Notes: a model not told the origin generated them from the letters alone. Positions 10,812 through 21,596 are shown, counted from the stretch's first letter. The stretch is DNA of 64,000 nucleotides from Flectonema sp. DT1601 (GCA_964019425.1 OZ025819.1:558001-622000), one strand, 5' to 3'. Translations and numbers: made by a program.

Positions 10812-12590
10812 ATGGATGCTGGAATCGCAGTTCTGTTGTCTGACTTAACACCCGAAGCTCTTCTTGAGCTCCGAGGTACTGTTCGCAGTGATCCCGAAAA
10901 ACGCGTTGATTTCCGAGAAAGTGGTGGTGTTGAGTTACTACTAGCAAAACTATCAAATACGAAATCAGGAGGAGAAAGTATCCAAATGAAAGCTGAAATT
11001 CTCTTCACACTTTCATTCTGTTGCGATGAAGAGGCGAAGAACTACATCAGGGGAGCGGGTGGTTTGGACACCGCTGCGGTAATTCTACAAAGAGCCATTC
11101 CATTCCCTGACGCCTTTGAATGTTGTACATACGCAATCGGACTGCTTGCTAATTACAGTTATCGAAATAAAATGATATTCTTCAAGAAGGGTATCGTTGA
11201 GATCTTAGCTCAGGCTATTGAAGCAGCCAACATGAGCAAAACAAGAAGTCCCAGAATGATACTAAACATGGCGAACGTAATGAAAACGATCGGCGAGGAA
11301 TGTTTTCCCGTGAAGGAAGCCATCTTAAAGTCAGGGCTTCTTGAAGCACTATGTAAGGTTGCCTTCGCTGATAACGAAGTTTCAGGTTACGTATGCGGAG
11401 CATTAGCCAGCGTCATTCACAAGTACCCGACTGCTGTAGATCGCGTTCTTGAACTAAACGCGTTAGAACTTCTATCAAATTTAGACGGAAAACATCATCA
11501 GGAGGCTGCGAGGTTTGTATTTGCCTGCCTCAAAGAGAAACCTCATTCTTGTGAGGAATTCATATCCACGTTGCCGTCGCTTACTAAACAGTTGAGTGTT
11601 GCAGCGAGCGACTTTGCAACGAAAGAAGTTAGAAACGACGTGCTTTCAACATCTCCATCTGTAACTCAGTATGTCGATTGTGGAGGTGGAAAAGTTAGGT
11701 TTTGTGGAGCTACTTCTACCCACCGCGTTACATCAGCAGCACCTGTAGCACTCGAAGTTCAAGTTGATCATCCACCACATGAAAGTAATTACGACCTGTC
11801 AGTTCAACTTGTTGATGTAGCAATTGGTAAAAAGAGTGAAATGACTCTCACTTTATTTGACATCGATGGTCGGATGCTGACTTCGTCTTCTTCACAAACA
11901 GGTAGCTGTTCTGTGATGTGGAATGTTTCTAATCAAAAGTTTCAATTGTTGGAAATTACAACCACAAGTCCTGAGACCTCATTTGTGATTTCCACATTCG
12001 CGGGATGTTTCAACGAAGAGTGTAGAGCAGGAGGGATGGCTGTCACGTGGAGGAGAACTACGGAAGTGCGATCGACTGTTCAATTTGAACAAACTGTACC
12101 ACCGCCACCTGCATCAGAAGTTTCTGAAATACCGACGGCAGCGGATCCGTTTAAAGAACAACTCGCTGAGTTATTCAGAAGAGTGAGTACGGTCGAAGGA
12201 AGGGGTGCAGGCAACAGAGAAAGCGTCGTTTCTATGGTCTCGGAGCAGAACGAAACGATGAAAGCTGAACAGAAAACCTTCAAGGAAACTATTGCTCGAC
12301 TTGAACGGGAAGGAATTGAGCAGCGTCGTACAATCGCTCAGCAGGAATCGAAAATACTTCAGATGTCGGAGACGTCGCATGTCGTGTCTGGGAACTTGAC
12401 AAAATCAATTGAGAATCAAACAACTGAAGTTCGTACCATCAGAGAAGATCTTCATTCTGTCACTTCTCAACTACAGCAACTCGACGCTGAGTGCACCACC
12501 AATGAGATGGAACTCTCTCGATTCTTAAAACAAATCTCAAAATTGCGGGAAAAACTATCAACTGCCCCGAGTAACGGTCGAAGAGACTAA
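10812..12590 (+). CDS. Armadillo-like repeat protein with C-terminal coiled coil, 592 aa
   Basis: Likely scaffold. Residues about 1-270 are helical and Leu/Ala-rich with armadillo/HEAT character: an N-terminal LLELRGTVRSDPEKR-type helix, then repeats ending in GLLANYSYRN, VMKTIGEECF and GALASVIHKYP. Residues about 275-425 look beta-rich with many Thr and Ser and several Cys. Residues about 440-590 form a heptad-rich Glu/Gln/Lys segment, predicted as coiled coil. No catalytic motif is visible. Similar ARM plus coiled-coil layouts are common in cytoskeletal or ciliary proteins of protists, but that role is inference only. Single exon; the TTTCTACAG acceptor gives a 13-nt leader. The start is supported because it is the first ATG after that site. 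Confidence 0.7.
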   Translation: MDAGIAVLLSDLTPEALLELRGTVRSDPEKRVDFRESGGVELLLAKLSNTKSGGESIQMKAEILFTLSFCCDEEAKNYIRGAGGLDTAAVILQRAIPFPDAFECCTYAIGLLANYSYRNKMIFFKKGIVEILAQAIEAANMSKTRSPRMILNMANVMKTIGEECFPVKEAILKSGLLEALCKVAFADNEVSGYVCGALASVIHKYPTAVDRVLELNALELLSNLDGKHHQEAARFVFACLKEKPHSCEEFISTLPSLTKQLSVAASDFATKEVRNDVLSTSPSVTQYVDCGGGKVRFCGATSTHRVTSAAPVALEVQVDHPPHESNYDLSVQLVDVAIGKKSEMTLTLFDIDGRMLTSSSSQTGSCSVMWNVSNQKFQLLEITTTSPETSFVISTFAGCFNEECRAGGMAVTWRRTTEVRSTVQFEQTVPPPPASEVSEIPTAADPFKEQLAELFRRVSTVEGRGAGNRESVVSMVSEQNETMKAEQKTFKETIARLEREGIEQRRTIAQQESKILQMSETSHVVSGNLTKSIENQTTEVRTIREDLHSVTSQLQQLDAECTTNEMELSRFLKQISKLREKLSTAPSNGRRD

Positions 12591-12875
12591 TAATTTCATA
12601 CAGCAGTTTATTGTATCAAAAATGTTGTTTGTTTGTTGTTGTTTTTTTTTTTTTTTACTCTGTAGATATTTCAATAAAGAATAACTGTTATTTTATAAGT
12701 TAGATGAAAAAAAAAAAAAGAAACCTAAAAACCAAATAAAAAGCAAGAACTACACAACCCCCACTACTTACTTACACAGGACGTCATTCTCATACGCAAG
12801 TAGTTGAAGAGTTTGTTTGATTGCTGAGGTAAGTAATAATAATAATAAAATCAAAAAAAAAAATTTTAAATTCAG
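12591..12875. other. Short intergenic spacer
   Basis: AT-rich spacer with poly-T, poly-A and (TAA)n runs, ending in a TTAAATTCAG acceptor at 12874-12875. No gene seen. Confidence 0.4.
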
Positions 12876-12903
12876 CTGATAAAAAAAAAAGACAATATAA
12901 AAA

Positions 12904-13359
12904 ATGTTACGAAGAAGTGTTAGGCTACTTCTATATAATGAAGACAGACCAGATCCAGCAAGATTCCATTGTATTGTTGGTAGAGATCAAGTGACTGGTC
13001 ACTCACCTAATCCGAATATGTTCGACTACACAGATGCTCAGCTATCGAGTAGTATGCCAGCGTTCTCAAGAGAAGAAGTTAACAACAACTATGTATTTAA
13101 TATGGTAAGGCATAGTCCCAAACACAAATCTAATCCATTGAAGCAAAAGATGAGTTGTCCGTGGTGTTCTCAAAAATTTGATTTTACTTACGAAGAATAT
13201 CGTAGAGACGATAGTCTAAAAGAGCAGTACAAAGCACATGAAGACTCACACACACCACCACCTGGTTGGGAACCTGATCCAAGACCTATGAAAGGAAAAG
13301 GTGTCACTAAATATGATCACAGACATCGATTTGGTTGGATGCTCGGAGAAGAATGGTAA
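12904..13359 (+). CDS. Small putative zinc-binding protein, 151 aa, possibly mitochondrial
   Basis: The family is not recognised. The N-terminus MLRRSVRLLLYN is basic and hydrophobic without acids, compatible with mitochondrial import. A central CPWC motif (residues about 80-83) followed some 30 residues later by HEDSH supplies two Cys and two His in a spacing that could bind zinc. The C-terminal third is rich in Pro, Gly, Trp and His (PPPGWEPDPRP, HRHRFGW). Single exon with an AG acceptor 28 nt upstream of the ATG. Zinc binding and localisation are inferences; a supernumerary subunit of a mitochondrial complex or ribosome would fit size and features. Confidence 0.55.
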   Translation: MLRRSVRLLLYNEDRPDPARFHCIVGRDQVTGHSPNPNMFDYTDAQLSSSMPAFSREEVNNNYVFNMVRHSPKHKSNPLKQKMSCPWCSQKFDFTYEEYRRDDSLKEQYKAHEDSHTPPPGWEPDPRPMKGKGVTKYDHRHRFGWMLGEEW

Positions 13360-13799
13360 AGCTTCAATAAGCCTGTACGCATTCCTTTATTTAGTACAGT
13401 CAGACAGGATGACAATATCATCACAGCTTTGATGTATTAAAAACCCATCATCTGACTAATTAAGTCGGTTGAATGATATTATTATTACGAGATCAAAACA
13501 TCAACTGCAATCTCACATAATCTGCTAACAACCCAAAACAATAACAAAAGAAAGCATTGCTTCTATTTGTTTGTTTTCAGTTGCCTGATGTTCAGCATTC
13601 TTACGATACTCAAGGAGGAGTCATTGGAAAAAACAAAACAAGTGTAACTTTATTATTTATGATTCGAAACTAAAACAAATCATTTGTGTACTGTGATGTA
13701 GTTATTTTACCAGGCAAGGTAACACATCAGAGAGAGGGATTGAAGTAGTGATCTATTCTAGAGTGTTATTTTATTTCTCAATCACTTTTTCACACATAG
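13360..13799. other. Intergenic, no gene seen
   Basis: 440 nt of AT-rich sequence without long frames, ending in a T-rich acceptor (CACACATAG, AG 13798-13799) 9 nt before the next start codon, the shortest leader in the window. Confidence 0.4.
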
Positions 13800-13808
13800 G
13801 TATCCACA

Positions 13809-16800
13809 ATGCAGGTACAATGTGAGGGTTGTAAAAAGAAGTTTGGAATGGCTGACTTGAAGTCACACTTAGACGTCGCTGCAATAAACGTACACGACGT
13901 TAAGTTTTATGAAAGATGTCCGGAAAAGAACACTTCAATCAAAGAGAGAGTTCGATTCGTAACGAGAGATGAGCTCAATAGCAGTCGACCTCCGACTGGC
14001 GGCCAACAAGATTCTTCTGGAGTGGGGGCTTCACTTGCATGGGGAGAACCCAAAAAAGCAAAGCCCTCTGCGGTTGATCGGAGGCTAAAGAAGAATGCTT
14101 GGGAGCAATGCATGAGTGGTGAACCAGTTGCTGACTCGCTAAAATGGAACGAAGGTGTACCGAGAGGGAGACTCAGGAAGTCCGCATTTCAGCAAATGAT
14201 GAGCGAAGGTGAAGTGAAAGATGAACTGAAGTGGAACGCTCAAGAGCAACACCAACAGCAGCCACAGCAACAATACGATGAGTGGAATCCCTCTCGCTAT
14301 CCCCCTGACTCTGACTACGTAGCAGGGGACGCTACAGGACGTCGCACCAGCAATCTCCGCAGAGAGGTCCTCGACTCCCGTCAACAAGAGACTGTCTCAA
14401 CAAACCTTTATCCATCCTCTCGTATTGTAAAGGATAGAAACCCTAAGAAGTACAGCCACTCACTTCTCGAAAGAATGCGCGAACGCGAGAAGAGAGAGCA
14501 GGAAGCCGAGGAACTGCTAAAGGCAGACAAGAGAAACCAGGCTGAAATGAGAAGAATGAAAAAGAGTCTCTTTGAAGTCAAACAGGCAGCACATTCTATG
14601 GTAAGAAAGCAGTCAGCAGGAGCGCAGAGGCAACAACAGTCGCAGCAACGTAGAAATGTAGCGTTCGGACAGGGTGGTGAACATGTTCCTTTTGCAGACC
14701 ATTCTCCAAAACGTCAATTTGCTACAAGCCCTGAACAACGAGAACAACAACAACGACAACAACAACGACAGAGTTATTCACCTGTTGGTAACATGAATTC
14801 AAATCAACAACAGTTCCAGAACTCTCAGTTTCAACAGTCAGCAACTACACCTCAGCGACCTTCATCTATTTCTCGATCATCTCCGCAATCACAGAGAGTC
14901 GGACAACCTGGTCGAGATGAGTACAGCAGCCCTCAACCTCCAGCAAACCAAAGAATTATTCAACCAGACTACGATAAGTACCCGACTGGTAACACAACTG
15001 GGCAACTCTCTCGATTCGATCCTCGCAATCCTGATGCACCTCTCCAGGCTGAGCCGGCTCCTTTTAATTTAAAAAATTGCAAAGTTGGAAACACCGATAC
15101 GAGGGAGCAGGGGAAGCACATCTCACAACCTCAGCAAATGCAAAACACGTGGCCGCCTCCGAGACAGGACGACAGTCAGAGACCGTACGACTCTCATAAT
15201 CAACCACAACAGTTTAATGGTCAACAGCAAAACCGTAACTTCAATCAATTCCCATCTACTAGTCAGCAACACAACGTGACCAATCAAAACAACTTCTCTC
15301 GGAATGCCAGTCATCAATCAGTAGCCAATGATGGGCGTAATCAGCAATTTGGATCAAATCAGCAATTTCAAAATGTAGGAGAGTCAAACTTGCAGTTTGC
15401 ACAACAAAATAACGACAGCAGGCAGCAACATTTCTCATCTCCTCAAAACCAGTTCTCAAACGCGGGAAATAGAAATACATCTGTTGAAAGGGGTCGGAGG
15501 GATCAGACGGCTGATAATCGAAGTGGGAGTTGGGAACAACAGCGGCCTTCGACAACCGAGTTCCGTCCTGGACAGCAACAATTCGGTGGTAACATGAACT
15601 CACAGTTCGATTCTCGAAACTCACGTCCAGGGACAGGACCGACAAGAACAGGAACTCGATCTGCACAACAACTCGAAAGTGCGAAAAGACTATCTGCTGG
15701 TGGGAGGAGTCATTCAAATGACAAAAGTCGATTCGGTAGAAAGAGTGGCGCACGCAATACTATGATAACTCCTGGTATTGTAGGAAGGAGAAGCAGTAGT
15801 GTTGTAGAACAGAGGAATGGAAACTCACAGGCGCCATGGAATGCTGGAGGAACAGGAAGTGTTGCAGCTGAACGAAACGGCGGCAATTGGAATCAGCAAA
15901 ACCAATCTTTTCAGCAGCAGCAACCACGACAGTTCTCGGATTCTATTCATCGCCCTTCATCGCCTTCTGAGGTAGTCCGATCGCATTCTGAACGACCTCA
16001 AACAACAACTACCTCTCCTTACTTTACGAGTGATTATCAGACAGCAAATAGGCAGCCGAATCAAATCGATTCTCAATTTAGACAACCAAATAGTGTTCCT
16101 GGTGGTCAGCAGAACAATTTGTACGGCGGACCAACACCATTAGTCACCCATGGTGATCCAAAGTTTGCCCAACATGACCGCAGGCAATATTCTAAAAGTG
16201 CAGCTGAAGAACGACAAGCCAGGGCTGAGTATTCTCACGATCCAAAGTTTGCTCAACAAAATCGAAAACAAAACGCTCGAATGGATCAAATATTTGATTC
16301 TGTTCGGTCGAAGAATCAAACCGAACAGGGGGGTGACGATTTTTCTTCTGATCCGAAATTCGCTCAACATGACCGAAGAGGTGACAAGCAGTTTGAAAAA
16401 CAAGATCGTAAGTATGCCAAGAAACAACTAAAAAAGGGAAAACGACAAGTCACATCGACTAACAGCCCTCCAACTACAAGACAACAAAGTGTACCAAGGG
16501 ATGAATTTGGAGATCAGCAGTTGCTTAGTCAAATGCAACGAGCAGGTACAGGTGACACAAGAGGATTTAAGAAACGATTTGTTGAGCATCACCTGATGGG
16601 TACCTGCGATGAGACCAAACCTGCAACTTCTCCTCAAAACAACAATAACTTCTATGGAGGTAACAACAATGGAAACAGAAATAATTTCAACACCAACAAC
16701 AATACCTACGGCGGCAACATGAACAGCACTCATGACATTCGCAGTGGAGGTGGTTATGAAAATGGAAATAATTTTAACAACGGGATCCCCGGAAATGGAA

Positions 16801-17081
16801 ACGACTTCAACAACGTCGGTGCCTTTGGCAGGAATGACGTCAACAACACAGGCGGTGGCTTTGGCAGGAATGACGTCAACAACCCAACTGCTAACGGAAA
16901 TAGATATGACACGCGCAATGATCGAAATGGAACCAATCTTGACAACGGTGGTGCCTTTGGAGTCAGGAATGACGTTGGTAACAATAACGGTACTTTCAGA
17001 AACGGAAATATTCTTAGCAACAATAACGTTGGCGGTACTTACGAAAATAGAAATAATAATACAAGCGGCAGATGGAACTAA
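13809..17081 (+). CDS. Large Q/N-rich protein with N-terminal Cys motif, 1090 aa
   Basis: The function is unknown. The N-terminus holds Cys5 and Cys8 (CEGC), His20 and Cys37, a possible small zinc-binding unit. Residues about 100-145 contain a repeated LKWN motif flanking RGRLRKSAFQQMM. A charged, probably helical stretch (about 215-260, rich in Arg, Glu and Lys) precedes a very long disordered domain dominated by Gln, Asn and Ser. Three copies of DPKFAQ (about residues 783, 808 and 848), each followed by a basic stretch, form a repeat. The C-terminal 150 residues are Asn/Gly-rich with tandem GRNDVNN units. Prion-like composition of this kind is often seen in RNA-granule proteins, but that is inference. 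Single long exon, no frame interruption. Confidence 0.7.
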   Translation: MQVQCEGCKKKFGMADLKSHLDVAAINVHDVKFYERCPEKNTSIKERVRFVTRDELNSSRPPTGGQQDSSGVGASLAWGEPKKAKPSAVDRRLKKNAWEQCMSGEPVADSLKWNEGVPRGRLRKSAFQQMMSEGEVKDELKWNAQEQHQQQPQQQYDEWNPSRYPPDSDYVAGDATGRRTSNLRREVLDSRQQETVSTNLYPSSRIVKDRNPKKYSHSLLERMREREKREQEAEELLKADKRNQAEMRRMKKSLFEVKQAAHSMVRKQSAGAQRQQQSQQRRNVAFGQGGEHVPFADHSPKRQFATSPEQREQQQRQQQRQSYSPVGNMNSNQQQFQNSQFQQSATTPQRPSSISRSSPQSQRVGQPGRDEYSSPQPPANQRIIQPDYDKYPTGNTTGQLSRFDPRNPDAPLQAEPAPFNLKNCKVGNTDTREQGKHISQPQQMQNTWPPPRQDDSQRPYDSHNQPQQFNGQQQNRNFNQFPSTSQQHNVTNQNNFSRNASHQSVANDGRNQQFGSNQQFQNVGESNLQFAQQNNDSRQQHFSSPQNQFSNAGNRNTSVERGRRDQTADNRSGSWEQQRPSTTEFRPGQQQFGGNMNSQFDSRNSRPGTGPTRTGTRSAQQLESAKRLSAGGRSHSNDKSRFGRKSGARNTMITPGIVGRRSSSVVEQRNGNSQAPWNAGGTGSVAAERNGGNWNQQNQSFQQQQPRQFSDSIHRPSSPSEVVRSHSERPQTTTTSPYFTSDYQTANRQPNQIDSQFRQPNSVPGGQQNNLYGGPTPLVTHGDPKFAQHDRRQYSKSAAEERQARAEYSHDPKFAQQNRKQNARMDQIFDSVRSKNQTEQGGDDFSSDPKFAQHDRRGDKQFEKQDRKYAKKQLKKGKRQVTSTNSPPTTRQQSVPRDEFGDQQLLSQMQRAGTGDTRGFKKRFVEHHLMGTCDETKPATSPQNNNNFYGGNNNGNRNNFNTNNNTYGGNMNSTHDIRSGGGYENGNNFNNGIPGNGNDFNNVGAFGRNDVNNTGGGFGRNDVNNPTANGNRYDTRNDRNGTNLDNGGAFGVRNDVGNNNGTFRNGNILSNNNVGGTYENRNNNTSGRWN

Positions 17082-17733
17082 AAGATTGATGTTAAAAAGG
17101 GCAAACGCGTGATTGATAATTATTATTTGTGATTACTCCCGATAGGTGACAATTATTATTATAATTCAACACCTTACTCGTGGGAACATCGATTGTGAGA
17201 AGTGTCTTTTTGTTTTATCATATGTTCTTATCTTGTGACTACCTTGCCTAGAACTGAGTAGAGAGAGCTGCTTTTTTTGTCTTTTTTATTCTGCTTTCGT
17301 AACAAAGCAACACTTTCAGTAACATTTCAGATCCTTCGTTCTTTTTTCTTTTTTTTTTTTAGTACCCTGCCCCTTTTCCTCTTCCTGAAAATGGAATTTT
17401 TCTTTTTTTCTTTTTTTTTCTTTGTTTAGAATTACAGGGGAAGTTGTTTGTCCGACTTGCTACTTTCGGTTTTGTATTTTTACCGCCTTTTTTTTTGTTA
17501 GATTTGTCGGCTGCTGCTTTTCTTATATTTTTTTTTTTCCTGCCTTTTTTCTTTGTAGTCTTTTGTTTGATTTTTGTTATCGTGATCATCACACAAAATT
17601 GAGCAACATAATTGTCCTCTTTAAGTTATTTTATTACCAGTCAATAGTAGAATGGAATTTAAGAAGAAAGTAGTTTTGTTATTAATGTTGTTGTTGTTGT
17701 TGTTGTTGTCGTTTATTTTGTTCTTTCTGTCAG
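17082..17733. other. Intergenic T-rich spacer with GTT repeat
   Basis: 650 nt, strongly pyrimidine-rich, with a (GTT)n tract at about 17687-17710 that is nearly identical to one at about 5181-5201. It ends in the TTTCTGTCAG acceptor (AG 17732-17733). No gene seen. Confidence 0.4.
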
Positions 17734-17761
17734 ATTATCATTAACAAAACTCTACAACAAC

Positions 17762-18724
17762 ATGTCAAAGTGGATTATTGAAAACCTTGAGGATGGTCTG
17801 ACCTTCTCCTACAAGTTGGATAAGATCTTGTCTTCAACTGTTTCTGAGTTCCAGCAGGTTGACGTCTGCGAGACTACTCCATTCGGAAGAGTTCTTATCA
17901 TCGACGGATTAATCCAAAGCTCTCAATTAGATGAGTACGTCTACCACGAGTCTTTGGTTCACCCAGCTATGTTGGCTCACGCTACTGGACCAAAGAACGT
18001 TTTCATCGGTGGAGGTGGAGAAGGAAGTACCGCTAGAGAAGTTCTAAGACACAAGTCTGTTGAGAAGTGTGTGATGGTTGACATTGACGGTGACGTTGTT
18101 AACTTCTGCAAGCAGCACCTTCCAGAGAACGAGGCTGCCTTCGCTGACCCACGTCTGGAACTGATCATTGATGACTGTAAGATTCAGCTTGAGAAGTCTG
18201 AAACTAAATTCGATGTCATCATCATGGACTTGGATGACCCTCTTGAGGGAGGCCCATGCTACTGGTTGTACTGCAAGGAATTCTATGAGATGTGTAAGTC
18301 AAAGCTTAACCCAGGTGGTATCCTTGTTACCCAAGCTTCAGGTGCTGGTGTAAAGCAACACGGACAGGTATTCGCTCCAGTGCACAACACCCTTTCAAAG
18401 GTATTCCCAGTCGCCAAGGGATACTGCCAGGCTGTTTACTCATTCGCTGACGAGTGGGGATTCATTATTGGATTCGATGACGCAAAGACTGCTGAAATCA
18501 CTAAGGAGGAAGTTGATAAGAGAATCGCAGAGAGAATTAACGGAGAGCTCGAATTCTTGGACGGAGAGTCATTCGTTGGTCTTTACGCTCTTTCGAAGAG
18601 AGTGAGAAAGACTCTCGCTGAGGAAACTCGTGTTCTGTCAAAGGATGCTCCAGCCATCTTCTTGAGCCATATGAGTGGTGTTTCCGCCTACACCAAGGAC
18701 TCGACCAGCACCAAGAAGGAATAG
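17762..18724 (+). CDS. Thermospermine synthase, ACL5 type (aminopropyltransferase)
   Basis: Transfers an aminopropyl group from decarboxylated S-adenosylmethionine to a polyamine. The 320-aa sequence has the full spermidine-synthase fold: an N-terminal beta domain ending in IDGLIQSSQLDEYVYHE, the cofactor loop GGGEGSTARE near residue 85, the acidic DIDGDVV strand and the catalytic Asp loop MDLDDPLEGGPC near 155. The EGGPC-Y-x-LY-x-K-x-FYE continuation and the later SFADEWGF segment match plant ACAULIS5-type enzymes rather than classical spermidine synthases, which have DSSDP in the catalytic loop. Hence thermospermine is the preferred product assignment; spermine remains possible. Single exon, strongly biased codons, acceptor AG 28 nt before the ATG. 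Confidence 0.85.
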   Translation: MSKWIIENLEDGLTFSYKLDKILSSTVSEFQQVDVCETTPFGRVLIIDGLIQSSQLDEYVYHESLVHPAMLAHATGPKNVFIGGGGEGSTAREVLRHKSVEKCVMVDIDGDVVNFCKQHLPENEAAFADPRLELIIDDCKIQLEKSETKFDVIIMDLDDPLEGGPCYWLYCKEFYEMCKSKLNPGGILVTQASGAGVKQHGQVFAPVHNTLSKVFPVAKGYCQAVYSFADEWGFIIGFDDAKTAEITKEEVDKRIAERINGELEFLDGESFVGLYALSKRVRKTLAEETRVLSKDAPAIFLSHMSGVSAYTKDSTSTKKE

Positions 18725-19057
18725 AGTCTTATGAAAACATATTTTACGTTTCCTTCTCAGTTGTCAATAGTGTTCTTTTTATTTTTGTCTTTTATTTGTT
18801 TTAGGCTATCAACATCCGGACAAAAAGACTTCCACGACCATTATAATTATTTTTTCTTTTCATTTTTTTTCTCTTTTTTCCTCTGCATTCCCCTCTTATT
18901 TTTTTTTTTTCTTTTTTTTTTTCTCCTTGGTTTTATCATTTCTTTGAACTGGCTCTCCGGAGTTGGTTGCTTTTTTTTGATTTTTTTTCAAGCGCATCAA
19001 GATTTGTTATTAAACATTTGTTTTTTTATTATTGTCTTTTAGATTTTTATTTTACAG
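18725..19057. other. Intergenic, pyrimidine-rich
   Basis: 333 nt composed mostly of T with interspersed C, ending in the acceptor TTTTATTTTACAG (AG 19056-19057). The poly-Phe frames over it are not genes. Confidence 0.4.
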
Positions 19058-19068
19058 GGACTGGCACA

Positions 19069-20312
19069 ATGGCAGATCGAAAAGTAACGTCAAGTAACCA
19101 TCGGTACGCGATGGTCAACTCAAGCAGACCGAAAGAGTACTACGACTATGAGTCACTTACTATTTGCTGGAATTCACAAGAGCCATATGAGGTGTGTGTT
19201 TTTTTTTGATGTTTAAGAATCACTATTTACGTTATAAACAAACAAATCAAACCACACAAAACAAAAAGGTTATCAGAAAGGTAGGAAGAGGAAAGTACAG
19301 TGAAGTGTTCGAGGGAGTGAACACTGCTAACGAAGAGAGATGTGTTATTAAGGTCTTGAAACCGGTAAAGAAGATGAAGGTACGAAGAGAGATAAAAATT
19401 TTGCAAAACCTCTGCGGAGGAGAAAACATAATTAAACTACTCGACATGGTGAGAGATCCTCAATCTAAGACTCCTGCTTTAATCTTTGAATACGTAAACA
19501 ATGTTGATTTTAGAACGCTATACCCTCAGCTTTCTGATTTCGATATTAGATATTATATTAATGAGCTCTTGAAAGCATTAAACTTCTGTCATTCGATGGG
19601 AATTATGCATCGTGATGTGAAGCCTCAAAATGTTATGATCGATCACGAAAAACGTGTCCTCCGATTAATCGATTGGGGGCTTGCTGAATTTTATCACTAC
19701 GGACAGGAGTACAACGTTCGAGTTGCTTCAAGATACTTTAAGGGACCAGAATTACTTGTTGACCTTCGAGAATACGATTATCTCTTGGACATGTGGTCTC
19801 TCGGATGCATGTTCGCAGGTCTTATCTTCAGACAAGAACCATTTTTTCATGGTCTTGACAACTACGACCAACTTGCAAAAATCGTATGTACTTATTTTTA
19901 TTTTTTTTTTTTTTTAGTGGATTTACTGATATCAAATAAAAACAACAAACACAGAGTAAGGTGTTGGGTACCCCAGACCTGTACGCATACCTTGACAAAT
20001 ACAATATTGAATTGTCCCCCCACCACGAAGGTATTTTAACAACCCATGTAAAACGACCATGGAAATACTTCATAAATAAGGTATGAGAATTTCTGTTTTT
20101 TTTTCTTTTTCTTTTAAACTTACAAAGAGAACTCTTTTAACACTAAAATAAACACTTAAATACAGAAACAGGATAACCAAGCCCTTTGTACTCCTGAGGC
20201 ATTAGATTTCTTAGATAAATTATTAGTGTATGATCATCAAAAGAGAATGGATGCTGAAACTGCAATGAGCCACCCATACATCGAACAGATGAAGCGTGGT
20301 GAGGTTAGTTGA
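19069..20312 (+). CDS. Casein kinase 2 catalytic subunit alpha
   Basis: Constitutively active Ser/Thr kinase of the CMGC group, normally partnered by a beta subunit. Four exons, 19069-19191, 19269-19883, 19955-20080 and 20166-20312, are all phase 0 and give 336 aa. Introns are 77, 71 and 85 nt. Hallmarks are [12 protein letters not shown], the basic cluster [13 protein letters not shown] (substrate recognition), [21 protein letters not shown] in place of [14 protein letters not shown], and the C-terminal [11 protein letters not shown]. The DWG and the basic cluster are diagnostic. The protein stops soon after the kinase domain, as in short CK2 alphas. The first ATG after the T-rich acceptor (11-nt leader) is used. 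A further tiny 3' exon cannot be excluded because GAG-GTTAGT near the stop resembles a donor. Confidence 0.92.
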
Positions 20313-21457
20313 TGACTTTCTTTTGGATATGTTGAACGAAAATTATATTTTTTTTTTTTGAAGAAGAAGAAGAATTCAATACCGAAATGGCAACAAGAAT
20401 AGAATTTTTTAAAAAAAAAAAAATAATAATAATAATAATAATAAAGTGTTAGCACCATTTCTGGTTTTTTTTCAACCATGGAAACAAAAAAAAAAAAAAA
20501 AAAAAAAATCCCAACGCTTGCGATACTTTAAGTTAATAATAATGGTTTTGTTGTCATTTTTAAAAAAGAAAAAATTAACAGAAATAAAGTAAAATAAAGT
20601 GTGCCCTTTCCCCACTTCCCATTTCCCCATCTCTTAACTCACCTCTACGAGTAATAAGAATCATTTTATGAAAAGCCTTCTTAGGGTTATTTTGTATCAT
20701 ATGTGTGTACCACACGTGTGAGTTTCCCAACTTGGGAAGTAATATTATAGGTAGAGAAAAAAGGAATTCACATAACACGTGAGAAACGAACAAAGTAGTG
20801 CAGTTGACTCGAAGGAAAAAAAGAATACAAAAAAAAAAAAAAAAAAAAGAAGAGATAAAAAAAGAAAATTAAAGAGAGCATTTTTGTACTCTTTTTTTTT
20901 TTTTTTTTTTTTTTTTTGTTATGTTCCCCTCGGTGAAATAATGGTGATAATCCGCGTAGTCTGGGATGGCAGCTGTGTTCTCACCCAGTCTGCAATCTTC
21001 AAAAAAAAAAAAGAAATTGAAGAACAAGCAAAATTGCTTGCTCCCCGTCTTGTCCTATATATGCACTATGTTGTCTGAAATACTCAGTCCACCCACCCTG
21101 TTAAAATTAGTAGGCATAGTTGGCATCTCTTTAGTCCCTGGCCCCGGTCCGATACAGTGATGTGATGTGCGTGACGACATTCGCTGCATTTTTACTGTTT
21201 GGTATCTTTACACCCTTTTTAAGAATAATACAAGTATTATTCTGTACTAGCGTCTATTTACTAAGGCATCTTAATCCCTTAATTCACCCGAGGGCAGCTA
21301 ACTCGCAAACGACGGCAAATTGTACAGTAGTCATCATGTGGTGCAAGTCCCGAGAGAACGATTCACCACCGAAGGAAAAACGGGTGGTGACAAGAAAGAA
21401 AAAACAAAAAATAATAATTGAACACGAGAAATAAAATATTAAAAAAATAGAAAAGAA

Positions 21458-21489
<32 letters not shown>

Positions 21490-21596
21490 CTATAAAAGAT
21501 AATTATTCAGTAAATCCTTGCCTCGAGAAGCAATCGAGTTGCCAACATAATTATTTTCTAGTGAAGTTTCTCATCTTTTTTTTTCTTACATCACAG
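20313..21596. other. Intergenic, homopolymer-rich
   Basis: 1.3 kb with (AAT)n at about 20422-20443, poly-A runs near 20487, 20830 and 21463, and poly-T near 20891. ORFs over these are Lys or Phe runs. The stretch 20940-21420 has more balanced composition and two open frames (20966-21160 and 21162-21434), but no family is recognised and I do not call a gene. It ends in the TTACATCACAG acceptor of OSTC. Confidence 0.4.

Noticed and set aside
15259-15753. 164-codon minus-strand frame opposite the Q/N-rich gene
   Set aside because: A shadow caused by Gln/Asn codon bias; the + strand frame is continuous over 1090 codons.
20237-21434. Several Lys- or Phe-run frames between CK2 and OSTC
   Set aside because: They are translations of homopolymers; the two better-looking frames at 20966 and 21162 have no family signal.
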